Source: an uncultured Prevotellaceae bacterium
GTDB lineage: Bacteria > Bacteroidota > Bacteroidia > Bacteroidales > Bacteroidaceae
DNA length: 49,384 nt
Direction of reading: 5' to 3'
NCBI GenBank assembly: GCA_900315105.1
Contig: OMXX01000023.1
Coordinates: 1 to 49,384 of the forward strand
In this document: one piece after another, positions 20,334 through 28,729 of the stretch
Numbering within the stretch: position 1 is the stretch's first letter
Layout: the number at the start of each line of letters is the position of its first letter
Notes under the pieces: model-generated
Seen by the model: only the letters and a program-made list of their open reading frames with translations
The model's database searches: none
Told to the model about the DNA's origin: nothing
Made by a program: the position numbers and the translations under genes

Positions 20334-20682
20334 ATTTTTTTGCTTATTGTTTAGTTTTTATGATGATGACAACATTCATAAGTATTTGTTTCAATCCTCG
20401 CTCAGACATGTTTCGGCACGTGTTTTGTCAAACCTCTGAATCCTGTTTCTCTTGTGTCCCTTGATTGCTCAATAGCCAGCAGAACTACCTTGCAAACTCC
20501 GTATTGGGAGGGTGGGGGGACTTTTATATCTTCGAAATAGAGAACGGACTTGAAACGGACTTGGAACGGAGGTGAAACGGACTTGAAAAGCCACTCTAAA
20601 TCTGAACATACTAGGGAGCTTCCCTGCGTAGGGGACTTTGTAATTGCTATCACCCAACACCCATCACCAACTTGTGTCAATT
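20334..20682. other. Intergenic repeat-rich region
   Basis: This 349-bp gap between the SDR and the metallophosphoesterase holds a cluster of AACGGACTTG repeats (20542-20590) and a CTAGGGAGCTTCCCTGCGTAGGGG palindrome-like stretch near 20611-20634. A long open frame crosses it on the minus strand. It runs through the repeats into the next gene and has no plausible domain, so I treat the region as non-coding repeat DNA. Confidence 0.6.
20542..20590. repeat. AACGGACTTG-type tandem repeats
   Basis: Four imperfect copies of a 10-13 bp unit: GAACGGACTTGA, AACGGACTTGG, AACGGAGGTGA and AACGGACTTGA. This is a short tandem array in non-coding DNA. Confidence 0.85.
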
Positions 20683-21837
20683 CTATTTTCTTTTGATATT
20701 CACGACTATATACTCGGAGATACATCCTGTCTTGAAGTCTATTGCCCAGTCACCAATGCCGGAAGATACGATGAAATCGGTATTCTTCCTACGCTCATAG
20801 CCATAGTATGCATCATTTGCTCCCATCCATACGCCAATATTACCAAGTCCCCAGAACTGGCCTCCGTGAGTATGTCCGGACAATACAAGATCCATCTTGC
20901 TGTCTGCCTCCTCTGCATAGTCATTTGGCTGATGGTCAAGGCATATAACATACTTTCCTTTTGCATTTGCCATAAGGGAGAATGCGTTTTTACGTCCTGG
21001 CTTGTTATGATTAGCGTATGATTTGTCGAGCCTTCCGCAAAGAAGTATGTTTCCGGCAATTGCAACAGTCTCGTCACGGAGAATCCTTACATTGTTCTGT
21101 TCAAGGCAACGGTCAACATCCTCGATTGTATAACCGCGCCTGATACTTGACCAATAGCCTTCATCGTGATTTCCATAAACGTAATATACACCATATTTAG
21201 TCTTTATTTTTTTCAGAGCCTCACAGCTTCGCTCCATATCCTCCTTCGATGTGTCGTCATCCACATAGTCGCCAATAATGACTACAATGTCGGGATTCTC
21301 CTTATTGATACGCTCTATATACTGCTCAAACTCCTGCCAATGGAAAGTTGCGCCAACGTGTGAGTCAGAAAATCCCACAACCTTGAGACTTTCAATACCG
21401 AGTGATTTTTCTGTCTCAAGGTTATATTCCGTTCTCTTTACATCATGGGCATTATACCATCCAATGCTAAGCCATACGAATGTAAATGATATGGCAAATA
21501 TTCCAGCATAGTAATGTTTTTCTTGTCTTTGGTTTTTCTTTCTTACAATCCATGCAATGACATCGCTTATCATCCATATTATTAGCAGATGAAGGAATAT
21601 GATAACCATATTGATGAATCCCATAGTGAAATGGAACGCCACCATTACGCAGATGACAATCAAGAGACCTATAAGCATACGCTTCCACCATTTGCGAGAA
21701 ACAAATCTAGAAATACTATGAAATCTGCAAACAGCGAATGCTATCCACAGAAGTCCCGCAATAACAGCGAGGTTTACTAACAAGAATATTATCTGCCACA
21801 TAATCAGTTTAAGAACAAGATATATAATAAATTTCAA
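20683..21837 (-). CDS. Membrane-anchored calcineurin-like metallophosphoesterase (YaeI-like)
   Basis: A 384-residue inner-membrane protein. About four transmembrane segments occupy residues 1-125. The phosphoesterase domain follows with D148-x-H150 (FSDSH), GDYVDDD, YGNHDEG and LSGHTHGGQFWG. This is the YaeI/YkuE-type arrangement, whose members hydrolyse phosphodiesters of lipids such as UDP-diacylglucosamine, but the substrate here is not defined. It is separated from the upstream gene by a hairpin repeat (21836-21911) that overlaps its first codon. Confidence 0.9.
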   Translation of the reverse strand: MKFIIYLVLKLIMWQIIFLLVNLAVIAGLLWIAFAVCRFHSISRFVSRKWWKRMLIGLLIVICVMVAFHFTMGFINMVIIFLHLLIIWMISDVIAWIVRKKNQRQEKHYYAGIFAISFTFVWLSIGWYNAHDVKRTEYNLETEKSLGIESLKVVGFSDSHVGATFHWQEFEQYIERINKENPDIVVIIGDYVDDDTSKEDMERSCEALKKIKTKYGVYYVYGNHDEGYWSSIRRGYTIEDVDRCLEQNNVRILRDETVAIAGNILLCGRLDKSYANHNKPGRKNAFSLMANAKGKYVICLDHQPNDYAEEADSKMDLVLSGHTHGGQFWGLGNIGVWMGANDAYYGYERRKNTDFIVSSGIGDWAIDFKTGCISEYIVVNIKRK

Positions 21838-21911
21838 CGCAAAGGCACAAAAAGACGCTAAGAGGTCTGATTATCCCCCCAAAAGACTTTGCGTCTCTGT
21901 GTCTTTGCGTT
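21836..21911. repeat. AACGCAAAG-type inverted repeat
   Basis: AACGCAAAGGCACAAAAAG.. and ..CTCTGTGTCTTTGCGTT are imperfect complements separated by a C-run, giving a hairpin at the boundary between two genes. Elements of this kind are common between Bacteroidetes genes. Confidence 0.8.
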
Positions 21912-21962
21912 TAAATTATAATTTAGGACAAGTTATCTCATCCAAGAGTATGATATCACCTA

Positions 21963-22667
21963 TTACTTATTGATGCTCAAACCAAGCTTGTAGGCTTGTT
22001 CCATGTAAGGAGTACCCGATACTGCTCCCGGACGCCCCATGGAAGTAGCACTCACGGAACCGCGCTCTGTCGGGTTCGGCAAACACATTACAAAGCCTCT
22101 GAAACCGTTAAGGCACCATTCTGCCGTTTCCGTCGATTCCTGAGCACATGCGGTGATGTAATAGTATTCCTTATTTCCCATGCGCTCATCTCCCCATGCA
22201 AGATAGGTTGCATCGATGAATGCTTTCATTCTGTCATTCACATTCATATAATATGTAGGGGATGCAAGACATACCACATCTGCAGCAAGGAACTTATCGA
22301 CAAGTATGCCAGTCTCGGTGTTACGTGGAACGTCATGAGGCTTGTTTGCTCCTTGCTCTGAAAGGAACTCAAGGTTAAGGTCGGCAAGGAACACCTTTTC
22401 TACCTTACCACCAGCTTCCTTCGCGCCACGTACAAACTCATCTGCGAGAAGGTCTGTGTTTCCGCCACGACGAGGACTTGAACTTATCACAAGTACATTC
22501 TTACCATCTTTCTTGTTGACAGTTGTCTCACTATAAGGTATGCCCGACACCTTTGCCAAAGAAGCACCACCAACCGGCTTTTCCTCTGCTTCCTGTTTCT
22601 TATCTCCACTACATGCAGTCATAATGCAAAGCATTGATACTACAAGGATTGTAACTATTTTGTTCAT
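21963..22667 (-). CDS. Exported flavodoxin-fold lipoprotein (FMN reductase-like)
   Basis: A 234-residue protein with an unusual combination: a lipoprotein signal (MNKIVTILVVSMLCIMTAC, Cys19) followed by an NADPH-dependent FMN-reductase/iron-sulfur-flavoprotein fold. The FMN phosphate-binding segment is ISSSPRRGGNTD near residue 62, and the flavin-contact motif is SPTYYMNV near 136. Most relatives are cytoplasmic. It begins 1 bp after the nitroreductase stop, so both are co-translated and probably form an extracytoplasmic flavin-redox pair. The electron donor outside the membrane is unknown. Confidence 0.88.
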   Translation of the reverse strand: MNKIVTILVVSMLCIMTACSGDKKQEAEEKPVGGASLAKVSGIPYSETTVNKKDGKNVLVISSSPRRGGNTDLLADEFVRGAKEAGGKVEKVFLADLNLEFLSEQGANKPHDVPRNTETGILVDKFLAADVVCLASPTYYMNVNDRMKAFIDATYLAWGDERMGNKEYYYITACAQESTETAEWCLNGFRGFVMCLPNPTERGSVSATSMGRPGAVSGTPYMEQAYKLGLSINK

Positions 22668-22668
22668 G

Positions 22669-23295
22669 TTATTCTACGTATTTAATCATGTCTTCCTTTC
22701 TTGGTTTTGCATCAGGATTCTCATTAGGATATCCCATGGCAATACAGTAAAGCAGGTTGTATCCAGCGCTGAACCCCAGTTTCTGGATAAGTGGAGCGCA
22801 AGACTCGCTCTCCTTCATCAGTCGGATAGGGATGCCCATACAGCATGAACCGATACCCTTTTCCCATGCAGAGAGCATGATGTTCTCACCAAGAAGTCCG
22901 CAATCTATCTGCGACATATCATAACTTGTGTCATTACCGATAAACACTACAGTTGTTGCCCCGAAGAAGATATTGTCAGCTCCCGGCTTTAGACTCATAT
23001 CCTTATTGTCCTTAATAACTGCATCGGAAATATCCTTCAGTATTTGCGGGTTATTGACTACACGTATCTCATACGCCTGTCTGTTCTGACCATTAGGCGC
23101 ATTGATGCCGCACTTGATAATTTGGTCAAGGGTGTCACGACTTATTGTCTGCTTTGTATATTGGCGAATACTGCGTCTTGCCATTATTACATTTTCCACA
23201 GACTCGGAATCTTTTGGCGACTCCTTCGTTACATCACTTTGTGAGCATGAGGCTAAAGCCATCATGCAAAGAATTAGAAATGATAATTTTCTCAT
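22669..23295 (-). CDS. Exported nitroreductase-family lipoprotein
   Basis: A 208-residue FMN-dependent nitroreductase-type protein with a lipoprotein signal (MRKLSFLILCMMALASC, Cys17). Family hallmarks are RRSIRQYTKQ near residues 40-49, the GINAPNGQNRQAYEIRVV block near 68-85, and CGLLGENIMLSAWEKGIGSC in the second half. An exported nitroreductase is unusual. It lies 30 bp after the isomerase gene and 1 bp before the flavodoxin-like gene, completing a five-gene leftward run that starts with the symporter. Confidence 0.9.
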   Translation of the reverse strand: MRKLSFLILCMMALASCSQSDVTKESPKDSESVENVIMARRSIRQYTKQTISRDTLDQIIKCGINAPNGQNRQAYEIRVVNNPQILKDISDAVIKDNKDMSLKPGADNIFFGATTVVFIGNDTSYDMSQIDCGLLGENIMLSAWEKGIGSCCMGIPIRLMKESESCAPLIQKLGFSAGYNLLYCIAMGYPNENPDAKPRKEDMIKYVE

Positions 23296-23325
23296 TTAAA
23301 CGATAAATTAGTTAATATTATATGA

Positions 23326-24153
23326 TTAATTAGTACGTAACAAACGCTCTTGTACATACCGCACGCTGGCAACGTATTCCTCATCGGTGGTGAGATGTTC
23401 GATGATCATAGGCATGTTAGGGTTCTCGGCATTGGCCAGTTTTGTATAGAGATTGATATCCAGCATACCCTCGCCACAAGCGCATTCCTGGAGTTGGAAA
23501 GTATATTCTGGTTTAAGCATAATGTCCTTCAGATGACAACTGACGATGGTACCGTGAAGTTTCTCGAAACACTCCCAGAGAAACTCATCATTGTAAAAAT
23601 ATCTCTGAGGTGTGGTAATCATATTGACTACATCGAGATGAGTTCCAAACTCCGTGCGATCGACATCCTCTATTAGATGCAAATACTCATCGGGACTGCT
23701 GGGAATCATCCAAGGCATCGACTCAATACTGAATTTTGTATGCTTAGGTCGGGCAGTATCAATAATCTGACGGATCATCTTGACGGCCATATCCCACAAC
23801 TCACGACTGAAATTCTCGCGATAGCCGCCATCCCATCGGGGACCATAAGGCGTACCCACCACATTCACACAGCAGGTAGCACCGATAGCATCAGCCATGC
23901 GGAGTTGGCGGACGGCATAGTCAATCCACTGCTGGCGCTCAACGGGATCTGCAGCCAATGTATTGCGCCAAACGCCCACTTCTGCGATAGTCAATCCTGC
24001 CTCGTCTGCAGCCTTCTTATAGGCCATAAACACATTCTCCCCATCATCACAAGTGACAGGAAAATTCACAGTTTCAAGCCCTAAGGCTTTATGCTTGGCA
24101 GCCCATTCTTCTGGTGAACTATGCTGCAACGATGATGATATACCCAGATACAT
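23326..24153 (-). CDS. Sugar phosphate isomerase/epimerase (xylose isomerase-like TIM barrel)
   Basis: A 275-residue cytoplasmic TIM barrel of the AP-endonuclease-2/xylose isomerase-like superfamily. Features are LGLETVNFPVTCDDG near the first strand, CCVNVVGTPYGPRWDGGY near 100-118, FSIESMPWM (metal-ligand Glu) near 141-149, HLDVVNM (His/Asp ligands), and a final HLTTDEEY. Such enzymes isomerise or epimerise sugars, inositol or sugar-acid derivatives. The start shares one base with the upstream stop (TGATG), so it is translationally coupled to the oxidase. Confidence 0.88.
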   Translation of the reverse strand: MYLGISSSLQHSSPEEWAAKHKALGLETVNFPVTCDDGENVFMAYKKAADEAGLTIAEVGVWRNTLAADPVERQQWIDYAVRQLRMADAIGATCCVNVVGTPYGPRWDGGYRENFSRELWDMAVKMIRQIIDTARPKHTKFSIESMPWMIPSSPDEYLHLIEDVDRTEFGTHLDVVNMITTPQRYFYNDEFLWECFEKLHGTIVSCHLKDIMLKPEYTFQLQECACGEGMLDINLYTKLANAENPNMPMIIEHLTTDEEYVASVRYVQERLLRTN

Positions 24154-25037
24154 CAGAATGCCCTCTTATGAATAACTGTAGCATCCATCTTATCCAATGC
24201 TCTAACACCTGTCCTTGCCATCACACCTGCAAGTTCGGCTGTCATATCATTGATGCGTTGTGCAACGGAATCTGCACCGTTTTTAAGCAACGGCATCAGA
24301 TGACGCCCAACAGAGACTGCCTTGGCGCCTAGGGCAAGACATTTGTATGCATTTATACCACTCTCGATGCAACAATCCACGAATACAGGGATGCTGCCGC
24401 CTGTGACAGATATGATATCCTGTAGCACCATCAATGGGGGGACAGCATATTGAATCATACCATGATGATGAGATACTACGATGCCTGCACATCCGGCCTT
24501 CAGACACTTTTCAGCATCGTGGGGACTAAGCACACCCTTCGCAATAAAAGGCACACCCGCAGCCTGGACAAACTCTGCCAGTTCTTCTGTAGATCTTGCC
24601 TTCATAGGCAGTCCGAACACATTGTCGTAACCTCCCTCGGAATTGAAAGCATGGTCGATATCCATACCCACAGCTATACAGCCAGTCTTGACGGCATGTT
24701 CAATTTTACGCAGCACCTCACGGTTGTCGGCATGTGGTTTGATGATCTTGATTGTTCGGGCGCCTGTGGCAACGATTTCCTCAAGTTCCTCGTCGCTGCC
24801 CATACCTACCCAATGTACAGCTCCACTCTGAGCAGCCGCCTGGGCATAGATTTTCATGCCGTTTTGGGCAGAATTGTGCAGATGCGATAAGGCTGCCGTC
24901 ATAATCGGTGTGCGGAAGGTTTCGCCAAACAGCGTCATCTCGGTGGTCGGAAGGACTGCGTCAAGATAACGAGTCTCAATCAACAGAGAGTCGAAATAGT
25001 CTCTCGTAATTTTGTCGGAATTCGATGTAAATTGCAT
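24153..25037 (-). CDS. Alpha-hydroxy-acid oxidase/dehydrogenase homologue (FMN TIM barrel), atypical
   Basis: A 294-residue member of the FMN-dependent alpha-hydroxy-acid dehydrogenase family (lactate, glycolate and related acids). Recognisable parts are TPIMTAALSHL (strand 1), GVPFIAKGVLSPHDA (flavin-contacting Lys), and ALGAKAVSVGRHL near the C-terminus. The usual catalytic NHGGRQ motif reads SHHHGMIQY here, and the DGGIRRG phosphate-binding segment reads VDCCIESG. It also lacks about 60 N-terminal residues of the longer enzymes. It may use a different substrate or chemistry. It starts 4 bp after the symporter stop. Confidence 0.82.
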   Translation of the reverse strand: MQFTSNSDKITRDYFDSLLIETRYLDAVLPTTEMTLFGETFRTPIMTAALSHLHNSAQNGMKIYAQAAAQSGAVHWVGMGSDEELEEIVATGARTIKIIKPHADNREVLRKIEHAVKTGCIAVGMDIDHAFNSEGGYDNVFGLPMKARSTEELAEFVQAAGVPFIAKGVLSPHDAEKCLKAGCAGIVVSHHHGMIQYAVPPLMVLQDIISVTGGSIPVFVDCCIESGINAYKCLALGAKAVSVGRHLMPLLKNGADSVAQRINDMTAELAGVMARTGVRALDKMDATVIHKRAF

Positions 25038-25041
25038 ATTT

Positions 25042-26460
25042 TTAGTGTTTTTGTTTTATACTTACGGCGGCATTCAGTTCATCCATCTTTTCATCAGAAA
25101 GCTCATATTTGCCAATCACGTAGATAGCTAGAACAAATAGGGTTGCTGGTATCAGCGTGACGAGCCAAAGTATGCCTTGTTCGGCCATTGGTGTCTGTGT
25201 CGGTTCGCCTGCTTGGAAACCTACCCAGGCAAGAACAAGTCCAGGGATAACGCCACCAAGAGCCATACCAGCCTTCATGAAGATACAGATGAGGGAATTC
25301 ACTATACCTGCTACCCGTCTGCCTGAAGCGAACTCGCTATAAGTTACCACCTCTGGCACAAGTGCCCACATATAGCCGGTGGCTACAACCACTCCGGTAC
25401 TTTTCACGAACTGCACCACGAAGAGCAATGGATAAGATTTTAAGTTTTCAATAGACATCATCAGATACATCAGTATCATAGCTACGATTGCGATGCCGAG
25501 GAACATACGGAACATTTCATTTTTGCCGATTCTATGCTTGATGGCAGGAACCATCGGCATGAAAATAAATGCAGGAATTGTGCCGAGCCACATGAACACC
25601 GTTGTCATCAGCGGGGTAGCTCCCATATTGAAGGTCATGAAATACGAGTCTGCGGCGTTGCTGATGCTCATAGTGGTGAAGGCGATGACAACGAATAACG
25701 ACAATACGCGAAGTGGACGGTTGCGGACCAACTCCATCCAGAGATCGCTCACCTTGACTTGTGCACTCTCGCTCTTGTCCATAACGATACGCTCCTTACT
25801 CTCAAAGAAAGTGAATATGAGCAACATCAATCCCACCAAAGAGAAGATGCTCATGGTGATAAACCATGCTTGTCCGGCTTCAGGCGTGTTATAGACAGCC
25901 TCCATCTCACCCGTCTGCGGATTAAGCACCTTAGGGGCGAACTGAACAATCACCAATGGCAAGGTCTTGATGATGAGTCCAGCAAAATTGGCCATCAGCA
26001 TACGTACGCTGGTGAGGATGGTGATTTCATTTGTATCGCGAGTGAGTGACGACCCCAATGCTGAGTATGGGACATTGACAAACGTAAAACTCATGCTCAT
26101 ACCTACGTAAGTAATATATGCGTAGAGCAACGATCCGCTGAAGCTGTTCCAGAAACAGAGCATCGCAAAGGTAGCTAACAGAACGGCACCCAATAGTAGC
26201 CATGAACGGTATTTGCCCCAACGTGGGTGCGACTTATCGACCATAGCCCCTACCATTGGGTCCCATATCACATCGATGATACGGACTACGAGAAACATAA
26301 CCGCCACAGTAGCCGAATCAAGTCCATAGACATTATTATAATAAAAAAGCAACCAGATGCTGACAGTCTGGTAAATCAGATTCTGTGCCATGTCACCAGA
26401 ACAGAACCCGATGCGCTCTCGCCAAGAGAGTTTGTAACAGCCATTGATAACGTTGTCCAT
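25042..26460 (-). CDS. Glycoside/pentoside/hexuronide:cation symporter (MelB-like)
   Basis: A 472-residue inner-membrane transporter with about 12 transmembrane helices. The family signature is clear near the N-terminus: VVRIIDVIWDPMVGAMVDKSHPRWGKYRSW (residues about 57-86, given here as the R-D-DP-D-R-GKYR pattern). It imports sugars or glycosides with Na+ or H+. It is the first gene of the operon and is preceded by an excellent promoter, so it likely supplies the substrate handled by the downstream isomerase and dehydrogenase. Confidence 0.94.
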   Translation of the reverse strand: MDNVINGCYKLSWRERIGFCSGDMAQNLIYQTVSIWLLFYYNNVYGLDSATVAVMFLVVRIIDVIWDPMVGAMVDKSHPRWGKYRSWLLLGAVLLATFAMLCFWNSFSGSLLYAYITYVGMSMSFTFVNVPYSALGSSLTRDTNEITILTSVRMLMANFAGLIIKTLPLVIVQFAPKVLNPQTGEMEAVYNTPEAGQAWFITMSIFSLVGLMLLIFTFFESKERIVMDKSESAQVKVSDLWMELVRNRPLRVLSLFVVIAFTTMSISNAADSYFMTFNMGATPLMTTVFMWLGTIPAFIFMPMVPAIKHRIGKNEMFRMFLGIAIVAMILMYLMMSIENLKSYPLLFVVQFVKSTGVVVATGYMWALVPEVVTYSEFASGRRVAGIVNSLICIFMKAGMALGGVIPGLVLAWVGFQAGEPTQTPMAEQGILWLVTLIPATLFVLAIYVIGKYELSDEKMDELNAAVSIKQKH

Positions 26461-26486
26461 GTGTAGGTATAGGTTTTATTCCGGCA

Positions 26487-26518
26487 CAAAGATACAACAA
26501 ATAGAATAAATTACCAAA
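26487..26518 (-). promoter_or_regulatory. Promoter of the symporter operon
   Basis: On the minus strand TTTG (26515-26518), 20 nt and TATCTTTG (26487-26494), a full consensus match 26 bp upstream of the symporter ATG. Confidence 0.88.
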
Positions 26519-26766
26519 TTTTAAAGACCTTAATTTAAATGCCCTTACTCTTCTTTTTGCAGATATGTCAGAATTGATATAAATTCAACACTTCGGTGAT
26601 ATTTTGAATGATTTGCCCCCATGCAAAATCTACTTTCCGACGCAGTAATTCGCGAGTCTTAAAACTCAGTTAGATAGCAATTTCGCGATAGAGAGGTTTG
26701 TTAGGTCACTTTCTGAATAATTTCTAATAACCAGAAATAATTCAAAATTTAATGCATTTAACATTT

Positions 26767-26982
26767 ATTTACGTGCAATTGCAATGTCAAGAAAGCAAAA
26801 AAATGAATCAAGCTTATATTTTGTCATTTTTATATTTGTTTTTGAGCTCCCCCGAATTTTTATGGCCGTAAATTTTATGGCTGTAAAATTTGATTGCAAA
26901 TGTACATAAATAACTTGATATCCCAAGAAAAATAATGGGAAATAAAGCCGAATAATCAATTAGGAACGGTAAATTACAATTT
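26767..26982 (+). repeat. Diverged intergenic element, copy A (with hairpin 26855-26890)
   Basis: Aligns along its length with 30349-30562: ATTGCAATGT-AAG-AAGCA near the start, the hairpin block, AACTTGA-AT, and CAATTAG...AAATTTC near the end. The hairpin arms 26855-26869 and 26877-26890 pair only if G-U pairs on the plus strand are allowed. Copy B makes nearly the same stem with Watson-Crick pairs and the same 7-nt loop. Confidence 0.7.
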
Positions 26983-27157
26983 CTGCATCGTTTTCTCCTG
27001 CCTGACTTGAAGAGAAAGTTACCCAGATGAAGCGACGTATATTCCGTGGGAAAGAAGTCACAAAGGGCGGCTTATCCATGGATGACATGTAAACAAACGT
27101 TATAACCATCATTTTTGTATTCATGCAACATGTTTCTAGTTAAAATTGCTTTATTTT

Positions 27158-27192
27158 TAGCGGAAATATAAAGAAAAATACACTTTTCCGCT
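27158..27192. promoter_or_regulatory. Inverted repeat upstream of the ATPase promoter
   Basis: AGCGGAAA (27158-27165) and TTTCCGCT (27185-27192) form an 8-bp inverted repeat 19 bp apart, just upstream of the -7 element. Candidate operator. Confidence 0.5.
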
Positions 27193-27212
27193 GATTATAG
27201 AAACTTTTTTGC

Positions 27213-27220
27213 TATATTTG
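27213..27220 (+). promoter_or_regulatory. -7 element of the ATPase gene
   Basis: TATATTTG is a full TAnnTTTG match 29 bp upstream of the ATG at 27250. No good -33 TTTG is seen at the right spacing. Confidence 0.6.
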
Positions 27221-27249
27221 CAGCGGATTTAATAAAATAACATATCACA

Positions 27250-28677
27250 ATGATTATCGGACGTGAAAAGGAACAACGTGAACTGCAGAGTCTTCTTGAC
27301 AAAGACGAGTCGCAGTTTTGTGCCGTCTATGGCAGACGGCGCGTCGGCAAGACATATCTTATAAGAGAAACCTTCAACTATCAATTCTGCTTTCAGCACA
27401 CAGGAGTAGCCAAAGGAACGCTTCGCCAACAACTAACAGCATTTCGCAACTCTCTGGTGGCAGCAGGCTTGGTCAAGTGCAGCATACCCAAAACATGGAT
27501 TGACGCCTTCGAACTGCTAAAGCAGCTCATCAACAATGCTCCTTCCGGCAAGAAGGTTCTTTTCATCGACGAGCTTCCATGGATGGACACGCCCAAGGGG
27601 AACCTTATTGGCGCTCTGGAAAACTTCTGGAACGGATGGGCTACGGCGCGAAGGGAGAAGGATATCGTACTCATTGTATGCGGTAGTGCCACCTCATGGA
27701 TCAGTAAGAAACTCCTAAAGGACAAGGGAGGGCTTCGCGGAAGGCTGACAAACCGTATCAAACTCCTTCCATTCACGCTTCACGAATGCGAATTATTTGC
27801 CAAGAGCGCCAATCTTGCCCTTGGCAGGAAGGACGTGCTGGAACTCTACATGATTCTCGGTGGAATACCATACTATTGGAGCTTCTTGAAGAAAGGACTG
27901 AGCGTGGCACAGAATATTGACCAGTTATTCTTTACAGAGACGGCTCAACTGCATGATGAATTTGAAGCACTCTATTCCGTCCTGTTCAAGCGCCCTGAGA
28001 ATTACCTCAAAATCATCAGATGCATGTGCGACGGAAAAAAGTCTGGCATGGCTAGGGAGGAAATCTTGCGAGTGAGTAAACTTACAGACGGAGGCACCTT
28101 TTCTACCATACTGGAAGAGCTGGAAGAGTGTGGCTTCATTCGCCGCTTTGCTTCTGCCAATACAGCCGAGACAAACGCCCTTTATCAGCTGATTGATAAT
28201 TATACCCTCTTCTATTACCTCTGCATAAAAAAGAATGCTTTCAGCGATGAGCATTATTGGGCCAACACCTTCACCTCAACGTCCCATAACGCATGGAAGG
28301 GGCACGCTTTTGAACGGGTATGTCTTCAGCATGTCCCTCAGATTAAGGCTGCACTTGGCATTTCTGGAGTACAGACAAACGTGTGCTCATGGTTTACACA
28401 TGGAACAGAAGAAAGGCGCGGAGCACAGATAGATCTTGTGATACAACGTGCCGATGGTTTTACAGACCTATGCGAAATGAAACATTCTTCAAGCACTTTC
28501 TCGATTGACAAGGAATATGCATCTATCCTTCAGAATAAACTAGAAGCATATCAGGAACTGTCAAAAGACAAACGCACTTTGCATCTAGTCATGGTAACGA
28601 CAAATGGCATTGTGCACAACAACTACTTCAATATGGTACAAAATGAGGTTACAATGGATGACCTGTTTGCAATATGA
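27250..28677 (+). CDS. AAA ATPase with C-terminal DUF234-type nuclease-like domain
   Basis: A 475-residue ATPase of the archaeal-type AAA family common in Bacteroidetes. Walker A GRRRVGKT is at residues 28-35 and Walker B VLFIDELPW at 102-110 (D106, E107). Sensor and arginine segments (CGSATSWI; GRLTNRI) follow. A winged-helix region lies near 270-310, and the C-terminal part (GAQIDLVIQRADGFTDLCEMKHS) keeps the D-x-n-E-x-K pattern of PD-(D/E)xK-like DUF234 domains. Single gene, cytoplasmic. The biological role of the family is unsettled; some members sit in mobile or defence islands, as here. Confidence 0.92.
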   Translation: MIIGREKEQRELQSLLDKDESQFCAVYGRRRVGKTYLIRETFNYQFCFQHTGVAKGTLRQQLTAFRNSLVAAGLVKCSIPKTWIDAFELLKQLINNAPSGKKVLFIDELPWMDTPKGNLIGALENFWNGWATARREKDIVLIVCGSATSWISKKLLKDKGGLRGRLTNRIKLLPFTLHECELFAKSANLALGRKDVLELYMILGGIPYYWSFLKKGLSVAQNIDQLFFTETAQLHDEFEALYSVLFKRPENYLKIIRCMCDGKKSGMAREEILRVSKLTDGGTFSTILEELEECGFIRRFASANTAETNALYQLIDNYTLFYYLCIKKNAFSDEHYWANTFTSTSHNAWKGHAFERVCLQHVPQIKAALGISGVQTNVCSWFTHGTEERRGAQIDLVIQRADGFTDLCEMKHSSSTFSIDKEYASILQNKLEAYQELSKDKRTLHLVMVTTNGIVHNNYFNMVQNEVTMDDLFAI

Positions 28678-28729
28678 ACCATGTCTCCGCACCTGATTCC
28701 ATTAAGTTTAGTTGCAATCTAAGCTTATA

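Larger units (their letters stand above)
26461..27249. other. Intergenic region at the edge of the accessory island
   Basis: A 789-bp gap. It contains the symporter promoter (minus strand), copy A of the about 210-nt diverged element (26767-26982) with a hairpin at 26855-26890, and the promoter and inverted repeat of the ATPase gene. I see no convincing gene. The middle (26560-26760) is AT-rich and featureless to me. Confidence 0.7.

Noticed and set aside
20376..20400. GTTTCAATCC-like sequence resembling a CRISPR repeat end
   Set aside because: Only one copy, with no spacer-repeat pattern nearby.
20402..20725. A 107-codon minus-strand open frame crossing the SDR-metallophosphoesterase gap
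   Set aside because: It runs through tandem AACGGACTTG repeats and overlaps the 3' end of the metallophosphoesterase gene; the peptide looks like translated repeat DNA, with no domain or start signal.
26960..27110. Possible tRNA or attachment site at the island edge
   Set aside because: No tRNA-like cloverleaf or conserved tRNA sequence (such as GGTTCGAATCC) is present.
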